NCBI GenBank assembly: GCA_022766165.1
Contig: QYLO01000012.1
Span: forward strand, 1-63,377
Length of the DNA: 63,377 bases
Source of the DNA: Candidatus Electrothrix gigas
GTDB lineage: Bacteria > Desulfobacterota > Desulfobulbia > Desulfobulbales > Desulfobulbaceae
Direction of reading: 5' to 3'
Both the position numbers and the translations under genes were made by a program. Position 1 is the stretch's first letter. Every line of letters begins with the position of its first letter. Below the pieces are notes generated by a model. The model made no database searches and was not told the DNA's origin. It was given only the letters and a program-made list of their open reading frames with translations. Shown piece after piece: positions 54,677-62,335 of this stretch.

Positions 54677-56476
54677 CTAATCCCCACTAATCCGCAATGC
54701 CTCCTCAACAGTGGTCAAGCCATTCCGTACCTTTTGCCAGGCGTCTTCATTCAAGGTGGTCATGCCCTCCCGAATGGCAATCTGACGTAACTCAGCATCA
54801 CTGGCCTTATCAGCCACCAGGCTTTTGATCTTATCAGTCAAAGGAAAGATCTCAAATATCCCCATCCTGCCAGCATATCCTGTTTTACGACACTCCTTAC
54901 ACCCTTTGCCCCGTTTCAGCTCTATGGTTCCCTGACCGGAAACCGGAAACCCCATCTTGCCTAACTCGACAATATCAGCCTGATAGGACTCGATGCAGTG
55001 GGGGCAGATCTTACGGACAAGACGCTGGGCCAAGGCTCCAAGCATGGTCGAGCCGATTAAAAAGGGTTCCAGACCAAGATCCTGCAAGCGAACAATGGTG
55101 GACACCGCATCATTGGTATGCAATGTAGAAAACACCAGATGCCCGGTCAGGGCGGCCTGCACAGCATGGGTGGCCGTGTCAAAATCTCGGATTTCACCGA
55201 TCATGATTACATCCGGGTCTTGACGCAGGATATTGCGCAGAATAGTAGAAAAGGTTACATCAATCTGCTGCTGCACTGAAATCTGATTGAAGTCCTCATG
55301 CACCATTTCCACGGGATCTTCTACAGTAACGATATTGATCTCAGGCGAGGCAATCTTCTTGAGCGTCGAGTAGAGGGTGGTTGATTTACCACTGCCTGTG
55401 GGGCCGGTCACCAGAACAATACCATGCGGTGCTGTGATAAAAGAGTTGTACACGGCCTTATCCCGCTTGGAAAAGCCCAGCTCATCCAGATCCTGAAAAA
55501 TAACTTTGGTATCCAGAATACGCATAACGGTCTTTTCTCCAAAGGAAACCGGAATGGTTGAGACACGCAGTTCTGCCTCTTTACCGTCCTTTTGCCCGAT
55601 TTTAATTCTGCCATCCTGGGGCCGGCGTTTTTCTGCTATGTCCAGACGGGCCAAGGCCTTGATTCGGGAGGTGATGGCTGAATGTACGGCTTTAGGGAGC
55701 TTGTAGATCGTATGCAGTACCCCGTCAATGCGGTAACGGATCAGGCAGCTCTCCCGCTTGGGTTCAACGTGAATATCACTGGCCCGTTGCTCCAAGGCAT
55801 AGTTAAACAGATGGTTGACAGCGGCCTTGATGTGCTGGTCTGTGGAGCTGAGTTCCTGCGCACTGGAGAGTTTAACATACTGCTCCAGGTTGCCGATATC
55901 CACTGTTGTACTGCTGCCTGTTGTGGAAAATTGACTTTCCGCAGCAGTAATGGAGCGTTGAAATCCAAAAAACTCGGACAAAATTTTGCGGATATCTGAG
56001 CGAGTGCTGAGATAGGGCTTGAGCTTTGTCTGGTTGACCTGCTCAATATCCCGCAAAGGAGTTGTATTATCTGGATCATAGGTGACAACTTGGAGGACGC
56101 CGTTGCGGATTTCAAAGGGCAGGATCAGGTGATTAATCGCAAAAGAACGGGGAATGGTCTTGGTGACGATTTCAATATCCAGCTCAAGGGGATCAAGCTT
56201 TTTAAAGGGAATACCCAATTTGCGGCTTACAGCCCGCATTATCAACTCTTCGGTAAGGATTCTTTTCTCCTTACCAGGAGCTTCCAGTTTTAAGGAGGCA
56301 AGAATATCCACAAGATCTGGATATCCCCTGCCCGCCTGTTTTGGTCCCCCTTGCAACTTGAGAAGTTGTTGGGTCTGACGATCCTTATGACGGAGGACAA
56401 ACTGTTTTTGTTTTACAGTTAATAACCGCTGTGAGATAAGTAATTTAAGAAGATCTTCACTGTCTAGTAATCCCAT
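54677..56476 (-). CDS. pilB: Type IV pilus assembly ATPase PilB
   Basis: PilB powers pilus extension by ATP hydrolysis at the inner membrane. The Walker A is GPTGSGKST (357-365), the Asp box is VEDPVEM, Walker B is DPDVIMIGEIRD, and the His box is STLHTNDA. A zinc tetracysteine lies near the end (CPHC and CKEC). The N-terminal MshEN-like domain covers about 1-150. ATG 56476 with AAGGAG 10 bases upstream; a TTG two codons earlier is possible. The platform gene pilC is far away at 31703. Confidence 0.94.
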   Translation of the reverse strand: MGLLDSEDLLKLLISQRLLTVKQKQFVLRHKDRQTQQLLKLQGGPKQAGRGYPDLVDILASLKLEAPGKEKRILTEELIMRAVSRKLGIPFKKLDPLELDIEIVTKTIPRSFAINHLILPFEIRNGVLQVVTYDPDNTTPLRDIEQVNQTKLKPYLSTRSDIRKILSEFFGFQRSITAAESQFSTTGSSTTVDIGNLEQYVKLSSAQELSSTDQHIKAAVNHLFNYALEQRASDIHVEPKRESCLIRYRIDGVLHTIYKLPKAVHSAITSRIKALARLDIAEKRRPQDGRIKIGQKDGKEAELRVSTIPVSFGEKTVMRILDTKVIFQDLDELGFSKRDKAVYNSFITAPHGIVLVTGPTGSGKSTTLYSTLKKIASPEINIVTVEDPVEMVHEDFNQISVQQQIDVTFSTILRNILRQDPDVIMIGEIRDFDTATHAVQAALTGHLVFSTLHTNDAVSTIVRLQDLGLEPFLIGSTMLGALAQRLVRKICPHCIESYQADIVELGKMGFPVSGQGTIELKRGKGCKECRKTGYAGRMGIFEIFPLTDKIKSLVADKASDAELRQIAIREGMTTLNEDAWQKVRNGLTTVEEALRISGD

Positions 56477-56515
56477 AAGCAAACTTCTCCTTACTCACCG
56501 ATTAATTTTTTTGTT

Positions 56516-57337
56516 TTATTTTGTTTTGTCATCCTTTGAACCAATGCCTATCTTCGTTAAATTCCAGTTTGGCATGCTCAGGTTAGGAAGCCATTTATCC
56601 AGACCCCATTCGGGGGGATCTCCAGCTAACAGCCTCTGTTGCAAAGCCTTTGCCTTGGGAATAATAGAGGCATCAGGGTACATGGCTATGATATATTTTA
56701 AACGATACTTTGCCTGATCGTATTTTTTGGTGCGAACGTAGAAAACTGCAACATAGTATTCATGATTAACAATAAATTCCCGGGCCGTCTGAATTCTTGC
56801 CTTGGCCTCTCTGGTATAGGGAGAATCTGGATAGGTACGCAGTAACCGAGAAAAGGATTTAATGGCATCATGCGCCCCTGTTGGATCTCTGTCAATACGA
56901 TCAGTGCGGGAATAATCACACATGCCGATCTGAAACATAACATAGGGAACAGCCTCATTGGTGGGGTGTCTTTCCTCAAACTCCTTGTACAGTTCTTTGG
57001 CCTCTTTATAATTATCACTATAAAACTTACAGTCAGCAAGTTTTAATTCAGCCAGCAGGGCTTCAGAGCTAAAGGGATAGAGATCCTTAACCTCCTGAAA
57101 ATGTTTTGTTGCAGTCGTATACTTGCCTACATTATAGGCATCCATACCCTCAACAATCAGCTTTTCCACTGGTTCAACCTGTTCTTCCTCATCTCCTAAG
57201 CCGAAAACAGACCAGGAGCTGAACATGCCTTCCGTGGTTGCGCAACCGCTCAGGCAAAGGCAGGCTGTGAAAAGGAGGATATATGTGCTGGTTCGCAGTC
57301 GTGTTCTGCGTGTATTATAATTTTTATTTGTGTTCAT
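56516..57337 (-). CDS. bamD: Outer membrane assembly lipoprotein BamD
   Basis: BamD is an essential partner of BamA in inserting outer-membrane beta-barrels such as LptD. A signal peptide ends in the lipobox LSGC (C32). The mature protein is a series of TPR-like helices (AYNVGKYTTATKHFQEV, YKEAKELYKEFEERHP, quoted in part). The C-terminal 60 residues extend past the usual end. pilB follows after about 40 bases. Confidence 0.9.
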   Translation of the reverse strand: MNTNKNYNTRRTRLRTSTYILLFTACLCLSGCATTEGMFSSWSVFGLGDEEEQVEPVEKLIVEGMDAYNVGKYTTATKHFQEVKDLYPFSSEALLAELKLADCKFYSDNYKEAKELYKEFEERHPTNEAVPYVMFQIGMCDYSRTDRIDRDPTGAHDAIKSFSRLLRTYPDSPYTREAKARIQTAREFIVNHEYYVAVFYVRTKKYDQAKYRLKYIIAMYPDASIIPKAKALQQRLLAGDPPEWGLDKWLPNLSMPNWNLTKIGIGSKDDKTK

Positions 57338-57383
57338 GATATAATATATTTTTGGTTCTGAAAAACCTCTCTGCAGAGGCAGC

Positions 57384-57587
57384 TTATTCGGGCCATACTT
57401 TCGTTATCAAGTGCCTGTTCAAATGACCAAGGACACTCTTCTGGAAAGGTCTTTTTTGCTCATCCTGTTTCTTTTGCTGCGCCGGTACGGGCATACTTAT
57501 AATTTCATTAACCTTTCCCGCACGGGGCAATGCGGCTTGCTGTGCTGTCCAGCCGAAGAAATCGGTGGTATGTAGATCTTCTGCCAT
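57384..57587 (-). pseudogene. DUF29 gene remnant (N-terminal fragment)
   Basis: The frame opens with MAEDLHTTDFFGWTAQQAAL, the characteristic N-terminus of DUF29-family proteins, behind its own AGGAG 8 bases upstream. After about 25 residues the similarity stops and the rest is unrelated, ending at 57384. DUF29 proteins are usually 130-160 residues, so this is a 5' fragment. It overlaps the truncated HEPN frame, showing that two broken genes have been joined. Confidence 0.6.
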
Positions 57588-57805
57588 ACAATCATCTCCT
57601 GGTAAATTAACCATCCGTATTCGGGGTTTCTTGGGGAAAGATTTTTGACTGCTTCACCGATAATTTCAATGTTTCGAATCACAGAATCCTGCGTTTTGAG
57701 ATCAACAAGAAAGTCATCGTATTCCATGCCTTTAGTATACGAAATAATCCTTCGGGCAGACTCTGATATATCAAGAAGAAACTCTTTCTCAGTTCTTTTA
57801 GACAT
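57497..57805 (-). pseudogene. Truncated HEPN/DUF86 toxin gene
   Basis: Residues 1-65 match the DUF86 HEPN fold (DISESARRIISYTKGMEYDD, IRNIEIIGEAVKNLSP). The sequence then switches to PEYGWLIYQEMIVWQK and an unrelated tail that is the DUF29 leader read in another frame. The lost part normally carries the Rx4-6H RNase motif, so toxin activity should be gone. The start overlaps the MNT gene by eight bases, the standard HEPN-MNT operon form. Confidence 0.7.
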
Positions 57806-58100
57806 ACTCAACTGTCTCTTCAATGGATTTTGCGATATCTCGACTTCTGATCGCTTTCAGGCCTGCAACTGTAATAACGTCGGTTTTCTTTCCGAATAAT
57901 GTTTCAAGGTATTCGACAAATTCTATAAATTTTAATCCGATCGGCCTTTCAAAATCCGCAACGATATCTATGTCACTTTCATCCTGCTGAGTACCCCTTG
58001 CGTATGAGCCGAATAGTCCTATCTTCTTCAATCCGAATTCGTCGGAAAAATACTGATTATTGTCTCTCAGTTTCCTGGTTATTTGCTCTTTTGTTAGCAT
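57798..58100 (-). CDS. MNT-family minimal nucleotidyltransferase (antitoxin)
   Basis: A 100-residue MNT protein. The active-site pattern GSx10DxD is intact: G31, S32, D43 and D45 (GSYARG and SDIDIV). In HEPN-MNT type VII toxin-antitoxin systems the MNT protein AMPylates and silences the HEPN toxin. Here the partner is truncated, so this antitoxin is left without a functional toxin. It follows a tRNA-like fragment and the GIY-YIG gene. Confidence 0.85.
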   Translation of the reverse strand: MLTKEQITRKLRDNNQYFSDEFGLKKIGLFGSYARGTQQDESDIDIVADFERPIGLKFIEFVEYLETLFGKKTDVITVAGLKAIRSRDIAKSIEETVEYV

Positions 58101-58117
58101 AATCTGCTTTTTTCATG

Positions 58118-58145
58118 TGGTGCGGAGGAGAGGACTTGCACCTCT
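58118..58145 (-). other. tRNA 3'-end fragment (T arm, acceptor strand and CCA), possible att site
   Basis: On the minus strand the order is AGAGG, loop TGCAAGT, CCTCT, then CCTCCGC, A and CCA. This is exactly the T stem (5), T loop (7), T stem (5), acceptor strand (7), discriminator and CCA of a tRNA. C56, A58 and the G53-C61 pair are kept; position 55 is G instead of T. The rest of the tRNA is missing. It resembles the end of a tRNA-Leu. Such 3' copies are left by integrases that use tRNA genes. A chance hairpin is the alternative. Confidence 0.45.
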
Positions 58146-58148
58146 CTT

Positions 58149-58961
58149 CTACAATTTATTCAGCACAGTATCCAGCGTTGCTTTAAACCGCTTCTTCTCA
58201 ATAGCCGGATCAATTTTTTGAATATACTCTACCGCAGCCAGATCATCGCCTCGCTTTCTATTCTGGCGTGGCTCCAAGGCTTCGATCAAAATGGCTTCTA
58301 AGGCCGGAATTAAATCCGTTGCAGTATAGGATTCCGGTAATGCGCCGATTTCTCCTTCAACAGAGACCGGCAGCAGGCCAAACCAAGAGAAACGGTCCCA
58401 ACGGGTCGAAAGGCGATCATTGGTATGTTCGTACAACCTGTTACCCAAAGGTCTTTTTGTGATACGGCCAACATAGATGACCTCCCGACCATCATATAGC
58501 AGGTAAATCCCTATCTGTTTATGAAAATCTATCGGAACGTCGTCAATTTTTTTCATTCCAAGTAACTTAGGTGTGGCAACCCATTGAACAGCCTCTTTGC
58601 GCCAAAACATACCGAAGGAGGTGATTATTTCATACTGTTTCTGTCCTTCTAAATCTTCATCTGCCGAATGCTCAGTATCTGCACTTGATGCATCCAAGTC
58701 AGGTTCTTCTTGAGAAGCACTATCTACCGTTTCCGTTTTGACTGGTGAAGAAGGTGGTTTATCTTCCTGACGACCCACTTCCCCTTTCGATCTATTCGTT
58801 TTATATTTGGAGGCAGGATGCCATTGACCGCTACCGTCCTTTGAGATCAAATCATGATCATTAATTTTTTCTTCATCAATAAATCTCTTCACCTCTTCAC
58901 GCGAAAGATTCTTTGCAATTATCTTATTGTCTTTTGATTTGATCGAGAAGGTTACATCCAT
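58149..58961 (-). CDS. GIY-YIG nuclease-like protein with an N-terminal GYF-like domain
   Basis: A 270-residue protein. Residues 1-52 resemble the GYF_2/DUF4339 module (LSREEVKRFIDEEKIND, ISKDGSGQWHPASKY). Residues 60-108 are an acidic, probably disordered linker. The C-terminal half has a GIY-YIG core: GIYLL (151-155), YVGR (163-166), a conserved Arg before LYEH, Glu in LEAILIEALEP and the Asn in RQNRK. GIY-YIG enzymes cut DNA. Strong AAGGAG before the ATG. It borders the tRNA fragment and toxin remnants; a defence or mobile-element role is possible but unproven. Confidence 0.75.
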   Translation of the reverse strand: MDVTFSIKSKDNKIIAKNLSREEVKRFIDEEKINDHDLISKDGSGQWHPASKYKTNRSKGEVGRQEDKPPSSPVKTETVDSASQEEPDLDASSADTEHSADEDLEGQKQYEIITSFGMFWRKEAVQWVATPKLLGMKKIDDVPIDFHKQIGIYLLYDGREVIYVGRITKRPLGNRLYEHTNDRLSTRWDRFSWFGLLPVSVEGEIGALPESYTATDLIPALEAILIEALEPRQNRKRGDDLAAVEYIQKIDPAIEKKRFKATLDTVLNKL

Positions 58962-59023
58962 TTGTCCTGCTCCTTTTCAACAAGTTGTTATATATTTTGA
59001 ATCGCCGCAACATCAATCCGTGA

Positions 59024-60163
59024 CTACCCCTGCATCCCTGTCGCTGCCTCCTTGACCAAAGCCGCCACAGTGGTTTTCACCGGTTCACCCTGCTCATAGA
59101 TGGTAATCTCCGTCTCATCCTGTTGCAGGCCCATAATCTGGAACATTGCTTCTTGGGCCTTGATACGACCCAGCAGACGGGCCATCAGGCCACGAATCAC
59201 CGGATTATCATGCTCCAAAAAATGAAAGGTCGAGTAAAAGGGTGTACTGCGGATCAAGTCAGGCCGGGTGGCGGCAATCTCACTCAGACCCCAGAGAGCG
59301 GCCTCCTGCGTGCCTTCATCACCCATAAAGTTGAGCAGATGACGGGCAAAGGCCCCGTAGATATCTGTGCGAGCAGACACAATGGCGCCAATGGCCTCAA
59401 CCATACCCCAGGGCATGGAAGCCGAATCTGAACAGGATTCAAAAAGCCGATGGAGCATGTCAGCCACTGGCGCAGGCTCACGGGTGGAGAGCCGAGCCGT
59501 CACCTGTCCGATCAGCCAAGCTGTCTTGTAGCGTTTGACAGGATCTGGCTCATAGAGCAGACGCTGCATAAAGCGCAGGGTCCGTTTATCGTCAAAACAG
59601 AGGTCCAGTAGCCTGTCAATATCATTGGCTTCAACCAGCTTTTTGACAATCATTTTGGAGGCACGCTGTTTTTTCCGTTTGGGATCACGAGCCGGTTCAA
59701 CTTCAGGAATGATGGAACGATTGCTTCCTTGCTCGCTTTCTGCTAAGGCAGCCTGCGCTTCTTGTTCCTTTTTTTGGGCAAAACGATCTGCAATTTCTGC
59801 CACATCCTTATGCAGGCGGACAAAATAGAGTACCCCACGCACACCTCGACCGTCCAGATTTCGTTTTGGACAGATCTGGTGGGTGACATCGTCATAATCC
59901 TCCACCCGACCGGTCAGGTAGTCGTCTTCCGGGATCAGTTCCCAGGCCAGATCCCACTCTTCACCGCAGGCATAGACCAGACATTCCACCATAGCAGAAC
60001 CAATATTATGACCAGTGGCATCGCAGACATAGATAGCACCGCATTCGCATCTACCCACAGGGAATTCGGTCATCTTGCGTTGTGGGGCCTCCACAGGACG
60101 ACCCACCTCCATGCCGCAAAACGGACACCACGGTTTGCTGTTTGCTTGTTTTTTTGCTGCCAT
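59024..60163 (-). CDS. Zinc-ribbon and HEAT-like repeat protein (DVU0298-like)
   Basis: A 379-residue cytoplasmic protein. The N-terminus carries likely zinc ligands (CPFCG at 13-17 and CECG near 39). The middle is a charged, Gln/Glu-rich linker (about 130-170), followed by HEAT-like helical repeats (RYKTAWLIGQVTARLS, MPWGMVEAIGAIVS, EAALWGLSEIAA, NPVIRGLMARLLGRI) of the DVU0298 type found in sulfate reducers. Function unknown. Its ATG shares one base with the stop of the TPR gene upstream (TAATG), so the two proteins are made together. Confidence 0.75.
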   Translation of the reverse strand: MAAKKQANSKPWCPFCGMEVGRPVEAPQRKMTEFPVGRCECGAIYVCDATGHNIGSAMVECLVYACGEEWDLAWELIPEDDYLTGRVEDYDDVTHQICPKRNLDGRGVRGVLYFVRLHKDVAEIADRFAQKKEQEAQAALAESEQGSNRSIIPEVEPARDPKRKKQRASKMIVKKLVEANDIDRLLDLCFDDKRTLRFMQRLLYEPDPVKRYKTAWLIGQVTARLSTREPAPVADMLHRLFESCSDSASMPWGMVEAIGAIVSARTDIYGAFARHLLNFMGDEGTQEAALWGLSEIAATRPDLIRSTPFYSTFHFLEHDNPVIRGLMARLLGRIKAQEAMFQIMGLQQDETEITIYEQGEPVKTTVAALVKEAATGMQG

Positions 60164-60810
60164 TATGCCGCCATTTTTTCTTCTAGCCCTTGCACAAAAC
60201 GAGGATCAACAGCGTATCCCAGTTCTTTGGCCTTTTCCATGTTGCGCTTGGCTTCCTCGTAAGCGCCAGAGAAGTACAGAGCCACAGCCAAATTATTACG
60301 GGCCATGCCATTATCCGGTTCTAACGTTACGGCCTGACGGGCAGATTCTACCGCCTTTTCATCCTGCTCCAGCATGGTGCAAACCGAGGTCATGTTGATC
60401 CAAGGGGTCAAGAGATGCGGATCAATCTGAATGGCCTTTTCATAGCATTCCAAAGCAGCTTCGGGCTTGCCTTCGTGTTGCCGGATCAGGCCAATATTGA
60501 CATGGGCCTCTGTCATCTTGGGAGTTATCTTTAATGCCTTTTCATTCAGCTCCAGAGCTTTGGCAATATCACCCTGATCAAAATAGATGGCACCGAGGTT
60601 GATATAGCTTTCCACAGAGTGATCATCCAGCTCAATAGCCTTTTCCAGCTCACAGATAGCATCGTCTGTGCGGCCAGCTTGGCGATAAATCAGCCCGAGT
60701 TTGTGGTGGGCAATAATGTTATCTGGATTTTCTTTGCATATTTTTTCCAACTCATTGATCACGGTATCTATGGAGACTTGGGTTTGCTCTTCTGATATTT
60801 CTTCTGACAT
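60163..60810 (-). CDS. Tetratricopeptide-repeat protein
   Basis: A 215-residue protein made almost wholly of TPR units (about five), each with the pattern of Ala/Gly/Leu helices, e.g. AHHKLGLIYRQAGRTDDAIC and AYINLGAIYFDQGDIAKALE-like repeats. There is no signal peptide. TPRs act as protein-binding scaffolds. It is coupled by a one-base overlap to the HEAT-like gene, which may be its partner. AAGGAATAGAT precedes the ATG. Confidence 0.88.
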   Translation of the reverse strand: MSEEISEEQTQVSIDTVINELEKICKENPDNIIAHHKLGLIYRQAGRTDDAICELEKAIELDDHSVESYINLGAIYFDQGDIAKALELNEKALKITPKMTEAHVNIGLIRQHEGKPEAALECYEKAIQIDPHLLTPWINMTSVCTMLEQDEKAVESARQAVTLEPDNGMARNNLAVALYFSGAYEEAKRNMEKAKELGYAVDPRFVQGLEEKMAA

Positions 60811-60986
60811 TATCTATTCCTTGTCTATATAAAAGTATCAGGTGACTCCTTGAAATCACCCAACGTTCATGTTGTGTTTCCGACCTCAGAAAAAGGTTGG
60901 AATGGATATTAAAACGTAATTTGCTACATTATAGGCATTAATGAAAATGTGGCAAGCGATAAACGCAGCAAAGTATGAGACAGAAT

Positions 60987-62243
60987 TTACTCTTTCTGAG
61001 AGCATTCTTTTTGAACAAATGTTTTCTCCACCACAGCCGACCCTACAGCATCCCCAAAGACATTGACTGTTGTTCGAAAACGATCAAGCAGCCAATCCAC
61101 GGATAAAATCAAACTGATGTACTCCACCGGCAGACCAACAGCATTGAGGACAATGAGCATAGTGACCAGCCCTGCCTCTGGTATTCCAGCCGCACCGATT
61201 GCGGCTAAGGTCGCAGTGACTGCTACGGTGAGTTGCGCTGTCAGCGTCATCTCAAAGCCGATTGCCTGGGCAATAAAAAGAGCAGCCACAGCCTCGTACA
61301 GCGCAGTTCCATCCATATTAATGGTCGCACCAAGCGGGAGAACAAAATCAACTGATTGCCTAGAGACTTGAGCCTCTTCAACAGCGGATTCCATTGTAAC
61401 CGGTAGTGTTGCTGAGGAACTGGCTGTAGAAAATGCCGTCAACAGTGCCTGAGACATCTGGTACATAAACTGCAACGGATTTCTTCTGGTAAAAAACCAA
61501 AGAATAACAGAGAGCGTAACAAAGGCATGAAATCCCAAGCCAGCAACAACAGTGATTACGTACAGACCCAACTGTTTCAAAATATTAAAAAATTCTCCTC
61601 CAGCATGCGCCTCACCAAATCTGGAGGCAACCAAGCAAAAAATTCCAACAGGAGCCACCTTCATCAGGAGCAGGACAAAGGATATCAAGGCATCGTTTAT
61701 TTGAACAATAATATTTGTAATTGTTTCAACCCGACTGCCCATAGTGGTCAGCATGCCAGCAAATATTATGGAAAAGATAATCAACGGCAACAGGTCGGTA
61801 TTAGCAGCGGAATCAAACAGGTTGTCTGTAAACAGCATCAGCACGAGATTATTCAATATGGTCCAGATATCCGCATCTTGATGGCTGACATTTGCAGTCC
61901 CAGCGGTAATCTCATTCAAGGTCTGCTGATCAACGGTTCCACCGGGTTGAATAATATTGACAACCACAAGACCGACAACTACGGCTAGGGCAGTTGTTGT
62001 AAAGTAATAGACAACCGCTGTCCCGCCCGGTCGACCAAGTTTACGGATGTCTCCTAAACCGAGAATGCCGCTCATAACACTGGAGATAACCAATGGAACG
62101 ACCATCATTTTCAGCAGTTTGAGAAAGACTTCACCACCGATATGGAACTTCATTGCCATCTCTGGAAATATAAGAGCAAAGACAATGGCTGTTATTATAG
62201 CTCCCAAAATATAAAAGGTCAGAAAACTCTTTTTTTTCTGCAT
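60987..62243 (-). CDS. Dicarboxylate/amino acid:cation symporter (SLC1/DAACS family)
   Basis: An inner-membrane symporter importing glutamate, aspartate or C4-dicarboxylates with Na+ or H+. The first re-entrant hairpin is STASSSATLPVT, followed by the transport motif NMDGTALYEA, the second hairpin GIPEAGLVTML and the substrate-binding DWLLDRFRTTVNVFGDA. The Arg in DRFRT favours acidic substrates. About eight membrane helices are visible. I start at ATG 62243 (418 residues); ATG 62282 or GTG 62315 would add short tails. Confidence 0.9.
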   Translation of the reverse strand: MQKKKSFLTFYILGAIITAIVFALIFPEMAMKFHIGGEVFLKLLKMMVVPLVISSVMSGILGLGDIRKLGRPGGTAVVYYFTTTALAVVVGLVVVNIIQPGGTVDQQTLNEITAGTANVSHQDADIWTILNNLVLMLFTDNLFDSAANTDLLPLIIFSIIFAGMLTTMGSRVETITNIIVQINDALISFVLLLMKVAPVGIFCLVASRFGEAHAGGEFFNILKQLGLYVITVVAGLGFHAFVTLSVILWFFTRRNPLQFMYQMSQALLTAFSTASSSATLPVTMESAVEEAQVSRQSVDFVLPLGATINMDGTALYEAVAALFIAQAIGFEMTLTAQLTVAVTATLAAIGAAGIPEAGLVTMLIVLNAVGLPVEYISLILSVDWLLDRFRTTVNVFGDAVGSAVVEKTFVQKECSQKE

Positions 62244-62335
62244 AATATCATTTTTGTTGAAAGAATTGATTGGCTTGCGCATCCATAAGATGCTCTGGCG
62301 AAAAGGCAAGAACACCCACCTCTATGCTACCGCAG

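Noticed and set aside
54570..54680. 36-codon frame between the small hypothetical gene and pilB
   Set aside because: It has a passable purine-rich site, but it is tiny, overlaps the pilB end by four bases and shows no known motif.
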